DNA from: Candidatus Obscuribacterales bacterium | GTDB taxonomy: Bacteria > Cyanobacteriota > Vampirovibrionia > Obscuribacterales > Obscuribacteraceae | DNA: 61,629 bases | Assembly (NCBI GenBank): GCA_019745415.1 | Contig: JAIETF010000081.1 | Location: 1-61,629 of the forward strand | Reading direction: 5' to 3' | Shown here: in pieces, positions 8,694-16,360 of the stretch | Position numbering within the stretch: position 1 is the stretch's first letter | How the letters are laid out: every line of letters starts with the position of its first letter | The notes under the pieces: generated by a model | The model's input: the letters and a program-made list of their open reading frames with translations, nothing else | Databases searched by the model: none | What the model was told of the DNA's origin: nothing | Program-made: the position numbers and the translations under genes

Positions 8694-9020
8694 GTGGCGG
8701 AAGAGAAACTCATATTTGTAGAGAAAGTCGACTGTGCCGAGAGCGGTGAAAGCGATGCTGTTCTTGCTGCCGAGAATATCGAAAATGTTGAGTGCAGGCA
8801 GGTCGGCGCTAATAGCCTCAATATGTCGATTGAGACCGGTGGTCTCAATTTTAAGATGGACACTCGCATAGATAACAATGCCGAGCTGCTCAAGTTGAGT
8901 GGACAGTTGGAGTTGGCGCTGGAAATGCTTTCACGAAGCCAATCTCGTCTTGAAGCTGCTTTTGTCAGAATTGGACAATTAGAAGCAGAGCTGGCCGTGC
9001 TCAGGCAGATTGGCAATTGA
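8694..9020 (+). CDS. Small coiled-coil protein, unknown function
   Basis: A 108-residue acidic protein. Its last 50 residues form a likely coiled coil (ELLKLSGQLELALEMLSRS, then RIGQLEAELAVLRQ). The start is GTG at 8694, with GGAGG at 8684-8688 five nt upstream, which also favours this frame over the overlapping minus-strand frame. Its stop lies 10 nt before the start of the papain-fold-like gene, so the two are likely co-transcribed with the two-component genes that follow. No known family is recognised. Confidence 0.65.
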   Translation: MAEEKLIFVEKVDCAESGESDAVLAAENIENVECRQVGANSLNMSIETGGLNFKMDTRIDNNAELLKLSGQLELALEMLSRSQSRLEAAFVRIGQLEAELAVLRQIGN

Positions 9021-9030
9021 AGAGGTTGGC

Positions 9031-9636
9031 TTGGAAGCACTTGTCTTTATAAATTTCAAACAAGCGCTAGGTTTTGGCCATGTCGGTTGGGGCTTTCAAT
9101 TAGGCTCAGGCAACAGCGAAGGTGAGAGTGACCGCTATGTCTTTGGTTCGAGCGATCATCTCTACCGGCATTCCTACCTCAATCTTTGGCAGCTTGTCAG
9201 GTATAGTCATGTGCCCCGCGGCGGGGATACCGATTTTTGGATTGGTTTTGGTAGTCGCGAAGATATGCTTGCGGCAATGAGAAGCGGACAGCATATTATT
9301 TATCATGCCGCTAAAGTCTTGCCGGTGGCCGATGCTAAACCTGGTTGCGTTGAGCCTCTAGCCCAGCGTCTGCGCTATATGGGCTGGAGTATTTTGGGCA
9401 ATAATTGTGTCGATCAAGCTCTTGAATTGCTGCGTGCTTACGGCGTGCCTGATAAAGATCTTGGTTATTTGCAAGAAGAGTCAAGGTATTACTCAATGCA
9501 AGAGGCTCTCTCCAGAAAGATGCTCAGGGTCGGAGATACTACACTAATTTCCCCGGTTTCATGGTTCGAATCTTTGCCTGGAAAGGTGATTCAGTTGTTT
9601 GATGTACAATTTGGACTGGTTGGATCTGGGAGTTGA
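9031..9636 (+). CDS. Possible permuted papain-fold (NlpC/P60-like) enzyme
   Basis: A 201-residue protein without a signal peptide. His17 lies in ALGFGHVGWGF and Cys126 in LGNNCVDQALELLR. A His-first, Cys-second order with an N-C-x-x-x-A motif on a helix is typical of circularly permuted papain-like hydrolases (the NlpC/P60, LRAT and YiiX group), but this assignment rests on motif order only. Substrate candidates are peptide or acyl amide bonds; none can be chosen. TTG at 9031 is preferred because AGAGG at 9021-9025 precedes it by 5 nt; an in-frame TTG at 9010 is the alternative. Its stop is one nt before the response-regulator ATG, so it probably belongs to the signalling operon. Confidence 0.6.
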   Translation: MEALVFINFKQALGFGHVGWGFQLGSGNSEGESDRYVFGSSDHLYRHSYLNLWQLVRYSHVPRGGDTDFWIGFGSREDMLAAMRSGQHIIYHAAKVLPVADAKPGCVEPLAQRLRYMGWSILGNNCVDQALELLRAYGVPDKDLGYLQEESRYYSMQEALSRKMLRVGDTTLISPVSWFESLPGKVIQLFDVQFGLVGSGS

Positions 9637-9637
9637 C

Positions 9638-10309
9638 ATGGCTAAAATTTTGCTGGTTGAGGACGATACAAATCTCGGTCAACTGCTCAAGCTGCAGCTG
9701 GAACAAGGCCGTCATTTGGTCGATCATGTTGCCGGTGGCTTTATTGCTCTCAGCCAGTTGAAGGTCAATACATATGAGTTGATCATTCTCGACTGGATGC
9801 TCCCCGACCTTTCTGGTGTAGATGTTTGCAGGCAGTTTCGCGGTCAAGGCGGCAGGACACCGATTTTGATGCTCACCGCCCGTGGTTCTGTTGAAGATCG
9901 GGCATCGGGTCTGAATGCCGGTGCCGATGACTATCTGGTCAAACCGTTTGCTCCTGTAGAATTAAATGCACGGGTGCAAGCTTTGTTGCGGCGTCCAGTC
10001 ACTTATGCCGGCAAGCTTTTGACCGTGCGTGATATAGAACTTGATACCGAAACGGCTAGAGTCTTTCGAGCCGGGCAAGAAATAGACCTTACCGCCAAAG
10101 AGTTTGCCCTGCTTGAACTTTTGATGCGTTATCCCAATCAGAGCTTTACCCTAGAAACTATTCTCAGCAGGGTTTGGCAGAGTGATTCTAATGCCAGCGT
10201 AGATACTGTGCGCACCCATATGAAAACCTTGCGAAGGAAGTTGGGTGATACGGACGAAACCGGCATCATTCGCACCAAGCGTGGTGCGGGTTATCGCATC
10301 GTCGATTAG
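9638..10309 (+). CDS. OmpR/PhoB-family response regulator
   Basis: A 223-residue DNA-binding response regulator. The receiver domain has the acidic pair Asp9/Asp10, the phospho-acceptor Asp52 in IILDWMLPD, and Lys in LVKPFAP. The C-terminal winged helix follows (ELDTETARVFRAGQEIDLTA, and the KRGAGYRI end typical of Trans_reg_C). It should act as a transcription factor under control of the histidine kinase encoded 8 nt downstream. The start is ATG at 9638 with GGGAG upstream; an earlier TTG would add a tail not seen in the family. Targets are unknown. Confidence 0.95.
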   Translation: MAKILLVEDDTNLGQLLKLQLEQGRHLVDHVAGGFIALSQLKVNTYELIILDWMLPDLSGVDVCRQFRGQGGRTPILMLTARGSVEDRASGLNAGADDYLVKPFAPVELNARVQALLRRPVTYAGKLLTVRDIELDTETARVFRAGQEIDLTAKEFALLELLMRYPNQSFTLETILSRVWQSDSNASVDTVRTHMKTLRRKLGDTDETGIIRTKRGAGYRIVD

Positions 10310-10317
10310 TCGAAATT

Positions 10318-12159
10318 ATGCAACTTTCTTTGACGACTAAGACCTCGGCAATTATCGTAGTCGTTGCTTTTGTGATCGTATTTATCGGTACTACCACACT
10401 CAGTCTTTCTGTAGACAGGTTGCAGAACAGTTATTTGGTTTCTAAGCAATTTCAGCTCTTAGATCTCTTAAACTCTGTAGTTATTGAACTCACTCGTGGT
10501 GAAGCCGGCGAGAAAGAGTATTTACTCACCGGCAAATCTGCTGCTAAAGACCGTTTCTATTTCGCGTTTTCTCAAATCGAGGCTGATATATCAAAGCTGA
10601 AAGTGCTCTTCTCTGACCGCAGTGAGTATGTCATGCTGCTCGAAGATCTGACCGAGTCTTTGAGTTTTAGAAAGAGCTGTGCCGAGGAAGTGATGAGCGT
10701 GCGGGATGCCAGTGGTCTGCAAGCGGCAATGGAAAGATCTCACCGCTTTGATGAAGAGGGCATGACCCAGCACGTTGAATGGCTTGCTAAAGATGTCTCT
10801 CGTACAATCAACCGCGAAATGACTGAGCGTTTCAGCGATCTTGATCGCGATAACTTGAATAGTATGGGTGGCATTTTTGTAATCCTCTGTTCATCTCTGG
10901 TTGCTCTCTTGCTTTTGAAGTATGGCGTTAACCGCTATGTAGAAGACCGGCAAGAGGCTGAAGCTGTTCTCAATCAGGCTAGAGACGCCCTCGCCGAGAG
11001 GGAGGCTCGTATGCGAGCCCTTGTTTCTACGGCACCCGATGGTATAGTGACTGTCACTACAGATGGTATCATCGAAACTTCTAACGCCGTCTTTGATCAA
11101 ATGTTCGGTTTTAACAGTGCTCAGCCGGTGGGTCTATCGGTTGAGTCTATTTTGCCTGGTTTTATGCTGGGCTTTAGCAGTGCCGACGGGCCTGAAGGCA
11201 GTGCGGCTGTCAAGCAAGGCAATAGCGGTGTGAGAGAGTTATCTGGCTTAACCAGAGATGGCTTGCGAGTGCCGGTCGAAATCAGTATCAGTAATGTCTC
11301 GCGTGGTGAAGAGACTGTATTGATTGGTATCGTGCGTGATGTCACCGAGAGAAAGGCTGTAGAGGAGCGGGTGCGCGATTTCTATTCTATGGTTTCGCAT
11401 GAATTACGTACGCCCCTGGCTTCAATTAGAACTGCTCTGGGTCTGCTTGAGACAAATTTTGCCGGAGCCTTGCCGGAAGGTTCGATGCCTGTGGTGAAAA
11501 TAGCGGCGGATGAAGCGGATCGCTTGATGCGTTTGATCAACGATATACTCGATATGCGCAAAATTGAAGCGGGTAAGATGGAGCTATATAGCGATAGCTA
11601 CAAGGCTTCTGAATTGGTTAACCGTGCTCTAGAGGGGCTTTCCACTCTATCGGATGAAGCCTTGGTGTGTTTTCACCTGGCATTGGACGAGTCGATAGAA
11701 GTCTTCTGTGACTATGATCGCACCTTGCAGGTTCTTAGCAATTTACTTTCCAATGCTATTAAGTATTCGCCGCCGCAGGGTCAAATAGATGTGGAACTTT
11801 CCAATCTTTCTGGCTTTTGTCGCTTTTCTGTCCGCGACTATGGACCAGGCGTACCTAAAAATCAAACCCACAAGCTCTTCGCTCGCTTCGAACAACTGCG
11901 CTCAAGTGATGGGCAGTACCGCTCTGGTACCGGTTTGGGGCTGGCTATTGCCAAAGCTATGGTTGAGGCGCAGGGTGGTCAGATTGGCGTAGATCTGCCC
12001 GACGACGGCGGTTCGCTTTTCTGGTTTACCTTGCCCCTTTCGCTGCCAGATTCGGAAGACGAAGAAGCCCTAGAAATTCAAGAAGTGACAGAAGGTCAAA
12101 GTATTGACGCCGATAAAGAAGAAAGCAAAGAAGAAACTCTCTCTCAAGAGAATGCTTGA
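10318..12159 (+). CDS. Membrane sensor histidine kinase (CHASE3-like, PAS, HisKA, HATPase)
   Basis: A 613-residue inner-membrane sensor. It has two transmembrane segments, at about residues 11-30 and 180-205, flanking a periplasmic helical domain like CHASE3 (ELTRGEAGEKEYLLTG). A PAS domain follows (MRALVSTAPDGIVTVTTDGI). The HisKA domain has phospho-acceptor His361 in VSHELRTPLAS, and the HATPase has N (LLSNAIKYS), G1 (DYGPGVP) and G2 (GTGLGLAI) boxes. No clear HAMP is seen between TM2 and PAS. The C-terminal tail is very acidic. It pairs with the regulator just upstream. The ligand is unknown; the neighbouring papain-fold-like gene may hint at an envelope signal. Confidence 0.93.
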   Translation: MQLSLTTKTSAIIVVVAFVIVFIGTTTLSLSVDRLQNSYLVSKQFQLLDLLNSVVIELTRGEAGEKEYLLTGKSAAKDRFYFAFSQIEADISKLKVLFSDRSEYVMLLEDLTESLSFRKSCAEEVMSVRDASGLQAAMERSHRFDEEGMTQHVEWLAKDVSRTINREMTERFSDLDRDNLNSMGGIFVILCSSLVALLLLKYGVNRYVEDRQEAEAVLNQARDALAEREARMRALVSTAPDGIVTVTTDGIIETSNAVFDQMFGFNSAQPVGLSVESILPGFMLGFSSADGPEGSAAVKQGNSGVRELSGLTRDGLRVPVEISISNVSRGEETVLIGIVRDVTERKAVEERVRDFYSMVSHELRTPLASIRTALGLLETNFAGALPEGSMPVVKIAADEADRLMRLINDILDMRKIEAGKMELYSDSYKASELVNRALEGLSTLSDEALVCFHLALDESIEVFCDYDRTLQVLSNLLSNAIKYSPPQGQIDVELSNLSGFCRFSVRDYGPGVPKNQTHKLFARFEQLRSSDGQYRSGTGLGLAIAKAMVEAQGGQIGVDLPDDGGSLFWFTLPLSLPDSEDEEALEIQEVTEGQSIDADKEESKEETLSQENA

Positions 12160-13050
12160 CTATTTGGTTTGGCGTTCTTTCAAATATTCTCTTAGCCCGA
12201 TTGGATCATCTGTGATGATAGAATCGACTTTTAGATCCAGGGCTTTGCGCCATTCTTCTCTTTTGTTGAGGGTCCAAGTGTTGACTGAAATATTGCCGTC
12301 ATGGGCGTCCTTAACCGAGTCGGTTCGCACGCAGTCGAAAGCCGGATTCCAGGCTGTAGCACCGGCTTTAGTGGCGTAACCAGCAATGTCGTATGGTATA
12401 TTGTCGCCTAGTAGCGCCAATTTGTAACGCTTGCTGCGGGCGGCAATGTCTTTGATTACTTTATGATCGAAAGAGCTGATCATGATTTTATCGGGATACT
12501 TATAGCTTTCCAGAAGTTTGAGGAGATCTCCTGCGATATTCTCATAATTCATGGGGCAGTTCTTGATCTCGATATTGATTTCTAATTTGCCGTCCACCAA
12601 TTTGAGAACATCTTGCAAGAGCGGCAGCCTTTCATCTTTGAAGGCGCTGTCGTACCAAGAGCCGCAGTCTAACTTTTGCAAGTCTGCCAGACTTTTCTCT
12701 TTTACCAAACCGGCACCGTTGGTGGTGCGCTCTAAGGTGTCGTCATGAATGACCACCAATTCACCTGTTTTGCATTTGTGAATATCTAGTTCAATGCCGT
12801 CTACTCTAGCCTCTACAGCTTTTCGAAAAGCCGCTAGAGTATTCTCAGGAGCCCATTTTTTACCGCCGCGATGGGCGACGATTTTGACTTGATAGATCCC
12901 TTCGCCTGTTGGACTTGGCATAGGCTTAGTCGTTTCGCCTTGGGCGGGGGCTGACAAAGCCAGTAAGCTGCAAATGAAAATGGCACAGCTGGTGGAAACA
13001 CCGATGAGCTGCCGGTGAGAGTTGGTCCAGCTGGTTCTTGCTTTTCTCAT
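12160..13050 (-). CDS. Exported glycerophosphodiester phosphodiesterase
   Basis: A 296-residue GDPD-family enzyme that hydrolyses glycerophosphodiesters to glycerol 3-phosphate and an alcohol. An N-terminal signal peptide ends around APAQGE, so it acts in the periplasm. Family motifs are visible: VAHRGG, PENT, the metal-binding GIELDIH, VIHDDTLERTTNG, and late NTWTLN. It is downstream (9 bp) of the VFG-repeat secreted protein on the same strand, so likely co-transcribed. Its stop codon directly abuts the stop of the convergent histidine kinase with no base between. Confidence 0.92.
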   Translation of the reverse strand: MRKARTSWTNSHRQLIGVSTSCAIFICSLLALSAPAQGETTKPMPSPTGEGIYQVKIVAHRGGKKWAPENTLAAFRKAVEARVDGIELDIHKCKTGELVVIHDDTLERTTNGAGLVKEKSLADLQKLDCGSWYDSAFKDERLPLLQDVLKLVDGKLEINIEIKNCPMNYENIAGDLLKLLESYKYPDKIMISSFDHKVIKDIAARSKRYKLALLGDNIPYDIAGYATKAGATAWNPAFDCVRTDSVKDAHDGNISVNTWTLNKREEWRKALDLKVDSIITDDPIGLREYLKERQTK

Positions 13051-13059
13051 TTGTCTTCC

Positions 13060-14520
13060 TTAGGGGATGAAGCCGTAGGGCGAACCACCATATGGCATTC
13101 CTCCCATCATGTATGGATTCATGCCGTAGCCGCCGTAACCACCGTAGCCTCCGTAGCCGTAGGGCATATAACCATAGCCCATACTGCTTACGGCTCCTAC
13201 CGCCATTGTGGCGGCGGCACCGAGAGCTTTGGCTAGACCCTTGAGTAAGGGATGCCCTTTATTTGGTTTAGCCTGGTCTTGCTGCGCTTGATTCTGCTGA
13301 TAAGAATTCTGCTGATAAGAATTTTGTTGATAATCAGGCTGCTGATAAGAAGAGTTCTGATAGGTCGGCTGCTGATAGTTAGATGCACCCGGATAAGAAT
13401 GACTTGGTTGCGGATAGCCTGATGCAGTTGAGAAGTCCCCTCCCGCCTGCGAGTACTCTTGCTGCAAGGGGCTGGCTCTGTAGCTGCGGGGCGAGCCGGA
13501 AGAATTGCTGCCTGCTTGATTGTAAGCAGTATAGCCCGATTGCGGGCTGCGACCTCCATAAGAGCCACCGGGAGATCCATCTGGGGAGCCACCGGAAGAT
13601 CCATCTGGGGAGCCACCTGAAGCTCCGGTGCCATAGTAGTCTGTGGCAGTACCCGAATCTTGTCCGTTGTCCATTGGGGTGACTGAACTGACCGATGGAT
13701 GACCGCTTTGACCATTTAAGTGCACGGCATTGACAAGGGTGGCAATTTGATCTTTTAGCGGCACCTTATAGTCTGTGTGTTCGTTTGGAAAGATAATGCC
13801 CTCAAGAGTCTGCACTCTTTCTATGAATGGCTTGTTTTGATAGCTTTGACCAATTACCTGGCTTTCCAGCCAAGTTAGGTCTCGATCATATTGAGCTTGT
13901 TCTTTAGGGGCGAGGGTCTTTTGCCAGTGCATTTCTAATTTGTCTGTGCGCGAAGAAAGGTCGTCATCTTGGCTGACCCGTCCGAAGACCTTGGTCTCAA
14001 GCTGGTCTAGCCTCTTCTTGAGCGAGACATTTTTATACTCTTGACCTAGTATTACTTCTTCAAGCATATCGACGCGGGGATAGTCTGTGCCACTGTAGGC
14101 AGTGTCATCGCCGCTACCGGAAGAGTAGCCAGAAGAGCTTGCGGAAGAACTAGAAGAACTATTTGAAGAACTGCTAGAAGAACTATTGGAAGCAGAGGTG
14201 TCTCTTGTATTGTCGGCACCGCTATTAGTACTGGCCGCAGAATTGGAATCATCTTGATTAGCCGAAACTACAGCCAAGAGATTGTTGAGACGGCTTTGAT
14301 TGTCGCCTGTACGCGCTTCGCCGAAGACCATCTTTTCGAGGCGGGTGAGCCTATCTTCAATACTGTCGCCGCTATCGTTATAGCTGTGTTCGAAAAACTT
14401 TTGTTCTAATTTATCCAGACCTTTTTGCATGTCGTTGAACTGGCTGCTTTGGGCTAGAGCGACGGGGCAAGAGGCAAAAATTAGCTGTGCTGTTGCTAGC
14501 GCCAGGATAGTTTTTTTCAT
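13060..14520 (-). CDS. Exported repeat protein with VFG-type repeats and Gly/Tyr tail
   Basis: A 486-residue protein with a signal peptide (ALATAQLIFASCPVALAQ). Degenerate repeats of about 40-50 residues share the pattern L-E-x-x-V/I-x-G ... R-L-x-x-L-E: LEKMVFGEARTGD, LEEVILGQEYKN, LETKVFGRVSQDD, LESQVIGQSYQN, LEGIIFPNEHTD. Ser-rich, Pro/Ser/Gly-rich and Gln/Asn/Tyr-rich linkers follow. The C-terminus has a short hydrophobic segment (LGAAATMAVGAV) and a GYGGYGGYG-type tail. A surface or envelope structural role is plausible but unproven. It is the first gene of a two-gene unit with the GDPD. Confidence 0.82.
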   Translation of the reverse strand: MKKTILALATAQLIFASCPVALAQSSQFNDMQKGLDKLEQKFFEHSYNDSGDSIEDRLTRLEKMVFGEARTGDNQSRLNNLLAVVSANQDDSNSAASTNSGADNTRDTSASNSSSSSSSNSSSSSSASSSGYSSGSGDDTAYSGTDYPRVDMLEEVILGQEYKNVSLKKRLDQLETKVFGRVSQDDDLSSRTDKLEMHWQKTLAPKEQAQYDRDLTWLESQVIGQSYQNKPFIERVQTLEGIIFPNEHTDYKVPLKDQIATLVNAVHLNGQSGHPSVSSVTPMDNGQDSGTATDYYGTGASGGSPDGSSGGSPDGSPGGSYGGRSPQSGYTAYNQAGSNSSGSPRSYRASPLQQEYSQAGGDFSTASGYPQPSHSYPGASNYQQPTYQNSSYQQPDYQQNSYQQNSYQQNQAQQDQAKPNKGHPLLKGLAKALGAAATMAVGAVSSMGYGYMPYGYGGYGGYGGYGMNPYMMGGMPYGGSPYGFIP

Positions 14521-14652
14521 GCTAGGTTGCCGGTCCTTACAAGACTCTTTTAGGCTGAGCTAGTTCATGCGGAGCTAGAAGGCCTGTCAAGATACGTTTC
14601 GAATGCTGAAATTATAGCTATTGCGGGGGCTTCTACTTAAGGTTGCCCCCGA

Positions 14653-14681
14653 TTGAAAATGTTAACATTGCCTCATAAGAT
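14653..14681 (+). promoter_or_regulatory. Sigma70-type promoter of TPR/aldo-keto reductase unit
   Basis: TTGAAA (14653-14658) and TAAGAT (14676-14681) are separated by exactly 17 bp. The predicted transcription start near 14688 leaves a leader of about 25 nt containing GAGGG before the ATG at 14713. The -35 box covers the TTG that could otherwise be taken as the start codon of the gene. Confidence 0.7.
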
Positions 14682-14712
14682 AGAGTTACTAGTTATTGAG
14701 GGCGTTTTTTTC

Positions 14713-15366
14713 ATGACCGATACCTGGGAAAGCCTTGTAGCTAAGGCCGAAGAATATTCGGAGCGAGGCGATTTCGAAAGTGCCCTGAAGGCGCTGGAAG
14801 AAGCCAAGGCTATGGCGGAGAATTTTGAGCCTAAAGACCAGCGTCGGGTATTGGGATTGCACCGTCTGGGTCGGGCTTTAGCTGAAGCCGGTCGTAAGGA
14901 GGAGGCTGAGAACTGCCACAAGCGGGCGGTAGATCTTACTGTCTCTTGTTTCGGACCCTATCATCAGAAAGTAGCGGATAGTTCTAAAGAATTAGCCAGC
15001 CTCTATTTCGAGTCAGGACTTTATGAGAAGGCGGAAGACCTTTGCCGCAAGATGCTCAATATTTATGAGAAGTCTCTTGGCATTAAGCATCAGGAAGTGG
15101 GCTTGATATCGCGCAATCTTGCCATGATTTTGGAAGAGCGCGGCAAGTTGGAAGAAGCCGAGAAGTTTTATAAGCGTGCCCTGCTTATTTTGCAAGATGC
15201 GCTCAACCCCTTCGACGGCGCTCTCATTTCTTTGATGCAGAGTTATGCTGGGCTGCTTGCCAAGAGTGGGCGCGATGATGAAGCCGACTATATGAGAGCT
15301 TGTGCTCTGGGAAGAGTTTCGGGCAATATGCGCACAGTTACCGGCACACACATCCCTGAAATTTAG
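14713..15366 (+). CDS. Cytosolic TPR protein (kinesin-light-chain-like repeats)
   Basis: A 217-residue protein made almost entirely of 42-residue TPR units of the TPR_12 type (for example KVADSSKELASLYFESGLYE and EVGLISRNLAMILEERGKLE). There is no signal peptide. ATG at 14713 is chosen because a good promoter with a -10 box at 14676-14681 lies just upstream, which excludes the TTG at 14653; GAGGG precedes the ATG by about 10 nt. The aldo/keto reductase follows after 16 bp and is probably co-transcribed. The partner protein is unknown. Confidence 0.85.
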   Translation: MTDTWESLVAKAEEYSERGDFESALKALEEAKAMAENFEPKDQRRVLGLHRLGRALAEAGRKEEAENCHKRAVDLTVSCFGPYHQKVADSSKELASLYFESGLYEKAEDLCRKMLNIYEKSLGIKHQEVGLISRNLAMILEERGKLEEAEKFYKRALLILQDALNPFDGALISLMQSYAGLLAKSGRDDEADYMRACALGRVSGNMRTVTGTHIPEI

Positions 15367-15382
15367 TTATTGAGAGGAAGCA

Positions 15383-16354
15383 ATGCAGAAAGTGGCTTTA
15401 GGCCAAGTTGGCTTACAGGTCTCCCGGCTTGGACTTGGTTGTATGGGCATGACCTGGGCTTATGGCACCCCTGATCGTAAAGAGGCTTTCAAGACTATCG
15501 AGCGCGCTTTGGCTCTTGGGATTGATTTTTTTGATACAGCAGAAATTTATGGTCCCTATACCAATGAAGAGTTCCTGGGCGAGGCTTTTGCCGGTCGCCG
15601 CGAAGAAGTAAAGATTGCCACCAAGTTTGGTTTCAAATTAGAGTATGGTCAGATCACTGGTGCCGATAGTCATCCTCGCAGCATCAGGCAGATGCTTGAT
15701 CAGTCTCTTAAGCGACTGCGCACCGATTATGTCGATTTGCTTTATCAGCATAGAGTTGATCCGCGAATACCGATTGAGGAAGTGGCTGGTACTGTGGGCG
15801 AATTGGTAGAGAAGGGCAAAGTGCGCTTTTTCGGACTTTCCGAGGCTGGCGTAGAGACAATCAGAAAAGCTCATGCAACCTTTCCGGTCAGCTGTTTGCA
15901 GTCGGAATATTCGCTCTGGGAGCGGGGGGTGGAAGAGAAAATCTTGCCTTGTTTGAAAGAGCTTGGTATTGGTTTTGTGCCTTACAGCCCTCTTGGTCGT
16001 GGCTTTTTGACCGGCGCTTTGCAAAAATTTGAAGATTTGAGCGAAGATGATTATAGGCGCCAAGATCCTCGCTATCAGGGCGCTAACTTTGCCGCCAATC
16101 TGAAGCTTGTGGCAGTTGTAAAAGAGATAGGCAAGAAGTATGGAGCCAGTCCGGCGCAGGTCGCCCTTTCTTATGTAATCAGTCGTGACCCGCAGTTTGT
16201 TCCTATACCGGGCACCAAGCGCGCTCGCTATTTAGAAGAGAATGTTGATGCGCTCAATTTGCAATTGAGCAAGAGCGACTTGGAAGAACTTGGTAATCTT
16301 AGTGCAGCAGGGGCTCGCTATGACGCCAGGCGTATGTCGATGATTGAGAAGTAG
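15383..16354 (+). CDS. Aldo/keto reductase
   Basis: A 323-residue NADPH-dependent oxidoreductase of the AKR superfamily, expected to reduce carbonyls. The catalytic tetrad is complete: Asp51 and Tyr56 in DTAEIYG, Lys81 in ATKFGF, His123 in YQHRVD. The C-terminal cofactor site reads PIPGTKRARYLEEN. The overall sequence resembles the AKR13/YghZ-like group often labelled as pyridoxal or general stress aldo/keto reductases; the substrate cannot be set from sequence. A GAGAGGAAG ribosome site precedes the ATG. It is the second gene after the TPR protein and converges on the MprF-like gene with 6 bp between stops. Confidence 0.93.
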   Translation: MQKVALGQVGLQVSRLGLGCMGMTWAYGTPDRKEAFKTIERALALGIDFFDTAEIYGPYTNEEFLGEAFAGRREEVKIATKFGFKLEYGQITGADSHPRSIRQMLDQSLKRLRTDYVDLLYQHRVDPRIPIEEVAGTVGELVEKGKVRFFGLSEAGVETIRKAHATFPVSCLQSEYSLWERGVEEKILPCLKELGIGFVPYSPLGRGFLTGALQKFEDLSEDDYRRQDPRYQGANFAANLKLVAVVKEIGKKYGASPAQVALSYVISRDPQFVPIPGTKRARYLEENVDALNLQLSKSDLEELGNLSAAGARYDARRMSMIEK

Positions 16355-16360
16355 ATTTCT

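Noticed and set aside
8561..9040. 159-codon minus-strand frame opposite the small coiled-coil gene
   Set aside because: The plus-strand gene has a good ribosome site and coiled-coil pattern; the minus frame is rich in Ser/Leu/Ala as expected of an antisense shadow.
13233..13715. 160-codon minus-strand second frame in the VFG-repeat gene
   Set aside because: A shifted frame of the Gln/Ser-rich real gene; it has no start site or domain.
14653..14712. TTG at 14653 as the start of the TPR gene
   Set aside because: The TTG is part of a TTGAAA -35 box with a 17-bp spaced TAAGAT; transcription would begin downstream of it.
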